Shown here: in pieces, positions 55,316-64,000 of the stretch | Position numbering within the stretch: the stretch's first letter is position 1 | Layout: each line of letters begins with the position of its first letter | Origin: Ischnura elegans | Lineage: Eukaryota > Arthropoda > Insecta > Odonata > Coenagrionidae | Assembly: GCF_921293095.1 (NCBI RefSeq) | Contig: NW_025791658.1 | Location: forward strand, 3,658,001 to 3,722,000 | Direction: 5' to 3' | DNA length: 64,000 nucleotides | Notes under the pieces: model-generated | The model's database searches: none | What the model saw: only the letters and a program-made list of their open reading frames with translations | Told to the model about the DNA's origin: nothing | Position numbers and translations under genes: made by a program

Positions 55316-58300
55316 TCACTTCACAAAAGCATCACTGAAATGAACCATTGGGATGCACAAAAATTGAGAGTTAGTCAAAGGTAGAAGCAGGCACTTTGCA
55401 AATATATCACCTTCACAAAAGGATATTGGTTCTGTTTTTAATTTTGACACTTTCAGAATCCCTAATTCTGATGATTTAATAGGATATTCATAATAGTCAG
55501 ATCCCTCTGTGAATTTATGACCAATGAATTGAACATTGCCTGTTGGTAGGTAAGAAATACTCTGAATGATGACGACATCCTTCGTCTTCAATTTACAGCA
55601 CGAATCACGCTGCCCAATGCTTAATTTTGCACCATTTATTTTCACTGATTTATATTTGATTTTTGATGCATCATCCCGCATGCCCACTTGCGTCTTTGAA
55701 AACTGTGAATTAATACAATCTCCTCGAGGGGAAATTTTCCTCAGGCCAAGTCTCCTCTTCTCAGTTTCACGATTCGCTAGTTGTTGAAGTGGTTTGTACC
55801 CTGATGTCAAAGAATCTTTCACCGACTTCAAACAATTTTCATAAGGAAAAGCAGAAAATGAATCTAATGGCCCATAATTTCGACACTCTGCAGCCAAGTG
55901 AATAAGGCTATGTATGTTGTAGGATACAAATTCTTTCCCGTAAATAGTAGAGCTATGTTTAACAAATGTTTTTAGGCAATTTTCAGCAATATCTGCATGA
56001 GTTTTTACTAATTTTGCACTGGCAAGTATGAATACTCCACAATGTAGGAGAAGGAAGTGCTTGAAAACATTTTCATCCACTAATCTAAACACTTTTAGTC
56101 CATCGTATAGGAGAATGCGCCGAAACTCTGTGGCTTTGTACATTTTCCATTCCGACAGTGGCCTAGCAGGTCGGTTGAAATCACTGGGCAGAAAATTTTT
56201 TACAATATTCAGTTCATTGGATATCATGTTGACAACATCTCTATGCAATTTCCATGGTCCTGGCCATGTCAGCCAGGCATGCAATAGTCTTTTGAAGGCT
56301 CCTTCACATACAAGGTGCATGTATTCTAATCTGAACTGAGAGACCATGCCAGTATTTAAGGCCTCCAATGGTGATGTTTCGGAGGAATGATGAGCCATAT
56401 CAGTACGATTTTGGAATGACTTATCTGTCCTCTCCTCAAAATCAACCCCTGGAAAAGTCATACGGTTGGCATGCCACTCACCAGGCACTGTGCACTTTTC
56501 ACAGGCAGAATAGCCGGTATGACCAACGATACACTTAATGAATGCACGCGCAGGAGCATCTAATATGTAGTTTCTCACAATAAAGTGACACACTTTGTCA
56601 TTGAAGAAAAAACCATATTTTGTAAGCTGCTGAACTTCCTCAATATATTGAGCAAGAAATGACCCCAAGCTAGATGGTTTCCCTTTGCCACAAAACACTT
56701 GAATAATAAATGGACCTCCTTTATCATTGTTTAACATACCCATAATAGGCCAAAATTGTACCGAGGAACTCTTAGATAAAGGTAACCCATCAATGGCAAT
56801 ATCAATTATTATAACACTGTCGTGCTCATTTAGGTAATCTTCTGTCAAAATTGAGGTGAGATTCACTGCGATACCTTGGTACCATAGTTCACCATTACTC
56901 ATAGCTATGGTTGTAGTACGCCTGGGTGTTTTTAAAAGGGTCTTATAGCTCTTTGGAATAGAAGGAAACAATGGCTTTAACCTGAAGAGGAGTTCATCAA
57001 CTTTCCTTTATGAAACTCCCTGCGATGCCCACTCCTGCAGTGATTTCATTAAGTATGAAGTCTTCTCCTGCTCATTTTCAGTAAGGACAGGACCCATAAC
57101 TTCCCCCTCTTCCTCACTTTGTTCAGACAACACACTTTCCCCTGCATTCAGGCTTCCGAAAGAACGCTCACTTTCCTGACTTGTGATGGACCCATCTTCA
57201 CTTTTAAATTTTTCAGGAGAACAATCGATGTCTGAACCAAAGGAAGATAGGCCATCACACTCAATGTTTGAGGTCGAAAAGGAAGCAGAGCTATTACTTT
57301 CATCAATGTCCTGATTTTCAGCAATCCTCACTAAGTGCTCCAAACGCAATTTTTTTCTGACACACTTTTCTGCTCTATGCTTCCGGGTTTTGGAGCACAC
57401 CTAAAAATGTATTCATGGAAAAGAATATCATATGACTGCAATCTAATATTATGTACCAACTAATATTATAATAGTCGCCAAAATATGGCGCCCTCAATGC
57501 CACTTCCGCGTATCATTAGAGTAGTCTGATAGCTGAATATGGAAAATGTTGACATTAACTTTGTTGTTGCAATTGTCCAATTAGCATAAGAATATTGAAA
57601 ACAGATTTTTTAATTTTTTCAAAAAATTTTAACAACAAAATATCATAAGATGGCTAAATTCGACTTTCAAACATTTTAAAATAATGTATTAGGTATTACT
57701 TTTTTGAAATCCAGTAGCATTTTCAAAGCAATTTCAAAATTATTTCCATTATGATATTTCCATTCTATTCGGGTTTCTTCACCGCGTTTGTTGTATTTTA
57801 AAGACAACAGTTTCGCCGGCGTTACAGTCGGCGTCTTCAGGTCAAAGGTAAAATTTTTGGAAAATTTTTTCGCCTTTTATAGGCATAAAATTTTCCGCCT
57901 TATATAGGCGGCGGCGGCTGCTGATCCGCTGCTGCTCTCTCATTGGCCGGTTGTCCATCTCTCATTGTTGGTGGTCGGAGAATCCTCTTCCATGCAGTAT
58001 GCAAGCTGTAGCCTTGATCTCTGTTGAAATTTGCGGGCGTTTTCGCTATCTCAATAGCTTCTCTGATCAAGCGAGGGAAGTATTTATTCTCTTTAGCTAT
58101 TATCCTGGCGTCTTCAAAGAGGATGTTATGCCCAGGTTCACTCCAAGCATGCTCAGATATGGCTGAGAGTTGGTGCTGCTTGTTTTTCATAGCCCTCCGA
58201 TGTTCCTGCAATCGGACTTTCATTGATCTGCAGGTCTCGCCAATGTAATATTTACCACATGAGCAAGGCACTCGATATATACCCTCATAATGGTCCATTG

Positions 58301-59063
58301 GGAGTTTGTCCTTCGCTCCGGGTAGCATGTCTGATATCTTTGCCACGCAATTGAAACGTGTAATTACGTTGTGTTTTCTGAGCATTCTGGCAATCTTTTC
58401 TGATGTGCCCGCCACAAAGGGAATTGTGGCGTATGCTTTCGGCTCGGCCTTTATCGTAAACAAAAAAACTAGAAACAACTGACGGCCGCACTGCACACCT
58501 GCAGACCACCACAGGCGCCAATTTTTAATCACCTAACCAGTCTAACCTCGTCCGTACTTCCGGAATACCCAATAATACCTTAAGTGCAGTAAATACGATA
58601 TAAGTTCACCATTTCCCGAAGCTGCTGGTAGACATAACGATACCGTCATTGTACAAGCGATCAACAATCGCCCACCGAATCCAATCCACTTATCTGGGTT
58701 AATGATAAATACATAAAAAGATAATAAAAAAGTAATTGGCTCCAAAAAAGGGACACTAAACAGGAAATCATATAAATGCACTTCTACGATTAGCCGTAGC
58801 ATTAATTCATTGATAGCATAGAAGAGGTTTTTTTATCATTCTGTTTTTCGAAGTCAGGCCATGCCGCGTCAGCCACAATTTCATTAATGAACGGCGGAAT
58901 TGAGATTGAGAACGTTTTAGTTACGGTCACCCATGAGTAAGGGTATATAGGCGTAGAAATTATGCGGATTGAAATATCGAGATAGAAGCCAATAATGTGC
59001 GATAATAAAAAGCATTCAGATACTTACAGGTTTGCCAGTTTCTTCTACTCCCGTGTCCTCCAT
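55316..59063 (-). pseudogene. CACTA/EnSpm-like transposase, one in-frame stop
   Basis: Exon 1 (59028-59063, MEDTGVEETGKP, donor GTAAGT) joins in phase 0 to exon 2 (55316-57400, acceptor TTTTTAG). Exon 2 is open for 130 codons, meets one TAA at 57008-57010, then is open in the same frame to 55316; conserved sequence (SLQEWASQGVS before, RKVDELLFRLKPLFPSIPKS after) spans the stop. Motifs: IIIDIAIDGLPLSKS (first Asp), CxxC in YSACEKC, MHLVCEGAFKRLL, and YNIHSLIHLAAECRNYG with SFSAFPYEN (third acidic residue). These resemble animal tnp2/EnSpm transposases. An acidic Ser-rich region lies at about 57060-57300. With a single stop this is nearly intact; a functional sibling is plausible. Confidence 0.8.
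57770..58532 (-). pseudogene. Penelope-like retroelement 3' part (GIY-YIG endonuclease)
   Basis: A 210-codon minus-strand frame (57900-58532) has YEGIYRVPCSCGKYYIGETC, then MKVRLQEHRRAMKN, SAISEHAW and FPRLIREAIEIAK, the complete order of the Penelope-type GIY-YIG endonuclease, including the Tyr and Arg-His pairs. The reverse-transcriptase part is missing. The 3' side shows the family's CTGAAGACGCCGACTGTAAC sequence. It sits inside the intron between the two transposase exons, so it landed after the host transposon formed. Confidence 0.9.
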
Positions 59064-60027
59064 ATCCGTGAGATCACACGAAAAAATTTCAGTATCCGGG
59101 TAACTTAAGTTAAATAATAATAATTATTATTATTAACTGATAAAAGTTCTATTTGTACTACGTTTGCACGCCATACAACGATACAACTCAGTATGAACAA
59201 ACTGCTGTGAAAATCTGTTTGTTTAGACCGTTGTTACAGGAAAAGGTTCGCATGGAAACCAATTAGTTTGCGTTGTTAGTGGTTGTTACGGATTGCCATT
59301 ATAATAAATAACTATGTTCCTTGCAAGTTCCTTGTTAGCTCTAATTTTTGTGATAGCATTTGCATGAACAATTAAGTCACATATGTGACCTAACGGTGGA
59401 AACGAGCTCAATTTAGAAATGTAATAGATAATCATATAGATACCACCGAGGGGAAGAAAAAATTATACGCATTCGCCGTATCATTGTTATTTAATATTAT
59501 GTATGCCGGAAAATATGCCAGAAATACATGTAGTCGAAATTGTTATTTGCTTCACAAATTTTCGTCTTCATATTTTCAGAAATAGGTTTTTGGCAATTTC
59601 AGATTTTAAAAGATATTTTGTGTTATGTTCGAGTTTTCTACATTTCGCAATATATTTTGTTTCTCCGACATTAATCTATGTTAAGTTTTCTTTTGGTTGC
59701 TCACAGTTAAAAAATTACTTCATTCATCTCCTGTTTTTAGATGACCTATTTTACCTATTTATCTTTTATCATCATCAGTTCATCATCATCTATTAGGGTA
59801 TTTTCCTTGGATATTATAAGGTGGAAGGAAGAAAATATGTCTTCTTGGTGTATTTTACACGATAGTTTAAACATCAAAATGCCGTCTTTTTCGCCAACCA
59901 CGAGAGGTCGTGATTGGTTCATATGGTGGAGGGAAGAAAATAGGTGTCATTGACTTGGGATTAAGAGGTTTTTTTAGAACATCAAAATTTGACCTTGGGT
60001 TTCTCCCGCCCTAGCGGCAGTGGTTAA

Positions 60028-60810
60028 CGATATTTGATTTTGAAAAAAAACTGGCATGTCAGGCCCTAATATAAGCTGGCAACTTTCCCGCAAAGGGAAA
60101 ATTTATAGGGAATATGCATTATTAATATGAGATCGAGAGGATTTTCTCACCATCTAAATGACGTTTTTTTGACGTCTTTTCGACCTCTTTTGAAGACGTC
60201 TTATTCGCCGTTTTCTAGACCATTTCAAAACCAAACATAGACCACGTTAATGATGAAGTAAATACATTTGGAATTAACGAGTAATCTTCATGAAAATGGA
60301 TTCCAGAATTCCTTATAACTGCCAAGTGAACTATTTAAACAGCTTTTCCTCACAATTTTCACTGGTCATTTTTTTTCTTTTCAAGACCAAAGTAAAACCA
60401 CTTTAGCGTTAGGTGGTCAACAATATCTGATTTTGAAAAAAAATAGGATCGAGACCTTGATATAAGCTGGCAACTTTCCCGTAAAGGGAAAATTTATAGG
60501 GAATATGCATTATTAATATGAGATCGATAGGGTTTTCTCACCATCTAAATGACGTTTTTTTGACGTCTTTACGACCTCTTTTGAAGACGTCTTATTCGCC
60601 GTTTTCTAGGCCACTTCAAAACCAAACATAGACCACGTTAATGATGAAGTAAATAAATTTGGAATTAACGAATAATCTTCATGAAAATGGATTCCAGAAT
60701 GTACTAAAACTGCAAAGCGACGCATTAAAAAACTTTTGCTCATCATTTTTGCTGGTCATTTTTTTTCTTTTCAAAACCAAAGTAAAACCATTGACCATTT
60801 CATGACCTAT
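60028..60810. repeat. Duplicated 391-bp subterminal unit
   Basis: Two tandem copies (starts about 60028 and 60419) share GCTGGCAACTTTCCC, GGGAATATGCATTATTAATA, TGAAGACGTCTTATTCGCCG and AACCAAACATAGACCACGTT, 391 bp apart. They lie just inside the right terminus and carry the same GACGTCTT motif as the left array. Confidence 0.9.
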
Positions 60811-60855
60811 AAGACGTCTAGAAGACGTCTTATAGGTCTTGGTGTTCTCCCTGGG

Positions 60856-61508
60856 GTGGGACATGAGCGGGGAAGATATTTTTCAGTCGACCCTGGGCGT
60901 GTGTCTAGAAGATAGTTGACCCTCATTATCTGGGACTGCCCAATCTACCCCCTGACGACATACCATGAATACAATTGAGCCCTTTCTAAGAATCAAAATT
61001 TCAGTGGAAAATCCAGAAAGAGATTATAATGCTCAAAGGAAAGAAATGTCCATGGAAATTATGCAGGGGTGACCCACCACCAGAAGTATAAGAAAGAGAG
61101 ACCAATGCTTTCAAATAAGTTTCCCTGGCTAATGGACAATGGCAAGATAAATAAATTCCTAGGAAATGCAAGGATTCGTTGGAATTGTTTTCATCGCGAA
61201 TGCACTGCAGAGAGCAGGGAGCTCCCTCTCTCTCAGAGAAGGGATAATCCGGGTAGAGCTCCCCGTGGAAAGGGTGCCAAGTTCTCAAAGGATGCCTTTA
61301 TTGCTCTCTGCCATTAGGTTGGGCTGAGTGAGTTGGGCAATTGCGGAAAGGACGGCAATAAAATCCCAGGAAAAAGAGAAAGTCTGGAAATGCGAAGAGG
61401 GATGACCACAGCAAATGTAGGAGCTACGTTTGCCGCAGCCACAGAGGGTCACTCAATGGAGTGGTGCCAATAGCGTAACTTTGGGTAAATTCGGCCCTGA
61501 ACGTTTAA
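60856..61508. other. Flank of the big transposon, nothing firm
   Basis: An 82-codon plus-strand frame at 61069-61317 has no recognised similarity. No repeat structure was seen. Confidence 0.4.
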
Positions 61509-62590
61509 GCCCCACCATACACGTTCAGTTTGGCCTCAAGGCCTGGACTGTACAGTCCCGGACTGAAGGCAGAACTGAACGTGTGTGGGGGGCCTTAAGG
61601 CGGATCGTTGGCCGGATGGGAATCCAATGAGGCCCGGCCTCAAGACCAAGCGACCTTGAGGCCGGACCTCATTGTTTACCCATCCGGCCGACAATCCACC
61701 TCAAGGTATCGCCACACACTGTCATTTCTGCCTTCAGTCAAGAACTGAACAGTCCAGTAGTGATGAGCGATATATCGCTAACTGTGATTGAATCACCGTT
61801 ACTGAAAAGTAGCAGTCACTGTCGGTGATTCAATATTCGAAATCACCGTGATCGGTGATTCAATCACTGGATTCGGTGAAGATAGCTCTGGCTACTACCA
61901 AGTGATATGCGATATATCGCCACCTGTGATTGAATAGAAGTAGCCGATCACTGCCGGTGACTAAATCACCAAATACTCGAAATCACTGCGACTGTGAATA
62001 CGGTGAAGTTAGCTTCGGCAGTTACCATGATGCTACCAACAGTAAAATAACGGCGTCTTATTCATATTTAATGATAAATAAGACATTCTGTGCGAAATAT
62101 ACAACTAAAGCTTTGAATTATGATGGTTTGATCATAAATATGTATAAAAAATGATTGCCCCTTATCAATTCTTCTACCACATCAAATTTACTTTATTATT
62201 GTAATATAAACTCGGAATCAGAACTATTCCCTCAAAAAAATATTTTGTCTAATTTTACAACTTTCTATAAGTTTATATGTTCCTATTGAGAAGAGCTCAT
62301 TCCTTGGAATTGGACAAAGTAGCAGGAATAGCAGCGCCACAAATCACCGATGACTTTAAAGAGTGATTCACCTCGGTGATCGCAATCACAGTTAAGAATC
62401 ACCGTTACTGATGAGTAGCAGTCACAGGTAACGAAGTGATCCGAAAATCACAGTTCCGCTCATCACTACAGTCCAGGCCTTGAGGACAAACTGAACGTGT
62501 ATGGTGGGCCTGAGGCTCCGGCCAAACTGCGCAATTCTGGCCTCAAGGCTGGGCCTTGAGGCCGGGACGGAACGTGTATGGAAGGCTTAC
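61509..62590. mobile_element. GC-rich foldback element, split by a hAT MITE
   Basis: The left arm GCCCCACCATACACGTTCAG (61509) and right arm (reverse complement at about 62510) GGCCCACCATACACGTTCAG continue for about 42 bp to GGCCTGGACTG. A second, internal foldback centred at about 61655 pairs GGATCGTTGGCCGGATGGG with CCCATCCGGCCGACAATCC. The right side carries an extra terminal-like copy ending at about 62590. Confidence 0.75.
61759..62468. mobile_element. hAT MITE, TAGTGATGAGCG ends, 710 bp
   Basis: Both ends start TAGTGATGAGCG and are flanked by the perfect 8-bp duplication CAGTCCAG (61751-61758, 62469-62476). Subterminal blocks contain many ATCACCGT/CGGTGATT motifs and CGATATATCGC palindromes. 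No transposase. Confidence 0.93.
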
Positions 62591-62832
62591 GTGAACGACG
62601 GTGTCGGAATTAAAATTTCCTTTATGTAATGAGTCTACAATGTTACATGGGAATCGGGAGTTAAAACAATGACTGCAAATTTTACACATTCCACTACCTA
62701 TCTAATGTAAAGCACAGCAGATATAATGGCTCTCTTAACTTACGAGAGGTAAGGCTAGAACGATTGTAAATACGCTAATCTTTGATTTCTGTGAGGTTTT
62801 AGGTGAATCGTGGGTAATACCCAAATTAAATA

Positions 62833-63420
62833 CAGTAGATTCCGGTTAATGTGTCCACCGGTTACTTGGGACATTTCTTGAAGAACAGAACCCAATAGAG
62901 GAATATCCCAGAGTATTCTCCACTTAATTGGGGCAGCATACCGCTTTATTGGGCCATGAGTCGGCGACGTAGACTGCGACGAAATTAAAATTTTTTGTTT
63001 TCAGAGTACTATTTTTTTATTTTCCACCATTGATTTACTCGTGTTTTTCACAAATGTTCCTATTCTCGCCCTATTTTGAAAGCTCTTGATGCTATACTAT
63101 CCGCAAGAGGATAGGACTTTTCATTAATAGGACTTAGTAAAAGACCTTCATTCAGCATCACCCGAGGCTGTGAAAAATATTTTAACAAAAATGTTATCAT
63201 TCTTAAAAATGATAATAAATTAACTAAACTCACTGATATATAAATTAAAATTAATAGTTTAATAAACTTATGTTGCACTATAAACATTCTTTAGTCTAGT
63301 TTCTATCATTTCAGCGTTTGTTTATGCCCATATGCAGGATAGTTCGCCTAATTGGGGTTGCCGCTTAATTGGGGCAAAGTGTGCCAGTCCCAGTATGTCC
63401 CAATTAACCGGAATCCACTG
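62833..63420. mobile_element. Tigger/pogo-like MITE, 588 bp
   Basis: Left end CAGTAGATTCCGGTTAATGT and right end (reverse complement) CAGTGGATTCCGGTTAATTG, flanked by TA (62831-62832, 63421-63422). CGCTTTATTGGG and GCTTAATTGGGGCA motifs recur inside. Confidence 0.88.
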
Positions 63421-63483
63421 TAATTAGAACACTTCTTAGGCGTTAGTAGCTTACTAAGGAAACTAGACTACTAGGAATTAAAT

Positions 63484-63744
63484 GCCCGCTTTATTGGGCC
63501 ACGAGTAGGCGACATTGACTCTATGCTCGCGACTAAATTAAATTTTTTTCGTTACAGATTATTGTTTTTTTATATTTTCCTCCTTTGATTTAGTCTTATG
63601 TTTCACAAGTGTTCCTATAAATAAACTTTGTTTGCATTATAAACATTCTTTAGTCTTCCTTCTACTATTTCAACGTTTTTTATGCCCATATACGAGAGTG
63701 TTTGCCTAATTGGGGCAAAGTGTCCCAATTAACCGGAATCTACT
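63484..63744. mobile_element. Truncated second copy of the same MITE
   Basis: It starts at CCGCTTTATTGGGCCACGAG, matching about 62941 in the full copy, and runs to the right terminus CCGGAATCTACT. The left third is missing. It lies 63 bp after the full copy in the same orientation, which suggests a tandem insertion or local duplication. Confidence 0.8.
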
Positions 63745-63770
63745 TTATGTAATATTTTAAGCTTACAACA

Positions 63771-64000
63771 ATAGGGTTGTTTCCTTCATCAAAGAAAACG
63801 AAAGGCATTAATTGCGATTCGTTACCCACCATTAGTGTATTCATAATATACAAATTATTTCGTATTAGATATACCGGTTTAGACGAATGGCAATGGTCCA
63901 TTTTTATCCTCATTTGAAAAGGGCCAGATTGGCGCCCATGCGATGCCACTCCACGTGACGTCACAGGGACCTAGTTTCTATACGAGAAGATAGGAGTTAT
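63771..64000 (+). repeat. Copy of the repeat at 31761-31995, cut by the window edge
   Basis: Same orientation and order of blocks as 31761-31995, with scattered substitutions. It continues beyond the window. Confidence 0.8.

Larger units (their letters stand above)
49217..60855 (-). mobile_element. 11.6-kb two-gene DNA transposon (CACTA/EnSpm-like)
   Basis: Ends CCCAGGGAGAACACCAAG and (reverse complement) CCCAGGGAGAACACCAAG match over at least 18 bp. Both subterminal regions are rich in AAGACGTCTT palindromes and share an inverted segment (about 49958-50003 against 59826-59865, GTGTAAAATAC ... CATATTTTCTTCC). Between them lie a transposase gene and a DUF4806-like gene, both minus strand. The flanking bases allow only a 2-bp GT duplication. 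Superfamily is inferred from the transposase and subterminal repeats; the terminus is not a canonical CACTA. Confidence 0.8.

Overview
This is a eukaryotic, intron-containing, AT-rich window, almost certainly from an insect. The strongest evidence is two genes of the ZAD (zinc-finger-associated domain) C2H2 class, a transcription-factor family expanded in arthropods, together with insect-type piggyBac, hAT, Tigger/pogo, mariner, Penelope, Helitron and RTE-like elements and tRNA-derived SINEs. There is no bacterial-style gene density, operon or ribosome-binding site. Species cannot be named from the sequence.

Host genes. Both are on the minus strand and were assembled here from splice sites, reading phase and domain continuity. 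Gene A (41742 to 32631) is complete: exons 41593-41742, 40045-40179 and 32631-34145, all joined in phase 0, encode about 599 aa with an N-terminal ZAD and about eleven C2H2-like fingers. Gene B has exons 22092-22226, 6357-6542 and 1218-1307 (ZAD plus an acidic IKEEP linker) and runs off the left edge, so its fingers lie outside the window. Both genes split the ZAD at the same place, between the two Cys pairs and in phase 0.

Most of the rest is transposable DNA, much of it nested in the introns of these genes. Intron 1 of gene B (6543-22091) holds a hAT element (8417-10049) containing SINEs and a second hAT MITE, a full-length piggyBac (10392-12923), and a 4.9-kb transposon with nearly identical 1-kb inverted arms (14304-19197) whose transposase is itself interrupted by a piggyBac MITE. 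Intron 2 of gene B holds a second old piggyBac (1705-4651) and a Tigger-like MITE. From 23 to 32 kb lie Penelope-like, RTE, Helitron and other remnants, and a perfect 31-bp hairpin. Gene A's introns hold SINEs, a mariner palindrome and further MITEs.

From 44.3 to 60.9 kb two large DNA transposons stand side by side. The first (44312-48747) has termini starting CCCTGTAAAC, short subterminal repeats, and a spliced DUF4806-like gene but no visible transposase. The second (49217-60855, 11.6 kb) has termini starting CCCAGGGAGAACACC, a 116-bp tandem array with GACGTCTT palindromes at one end and a duplicated 391-bp unit at the other. It carries two minus-strand genes: a CACTA/EnSpm-like transposase (exons 59028-59063 and 55316-57400, one in-frame TAA from being open) and a five-exon DUF4806-like accessory gene (51371-53691) with all junction phases intact. 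A non-LTR retrotransposon and a Penelope fragment have landed in introns of these genes. The right end (61-64 kb) holds foldback, hAT and Tigger-like MITEs.
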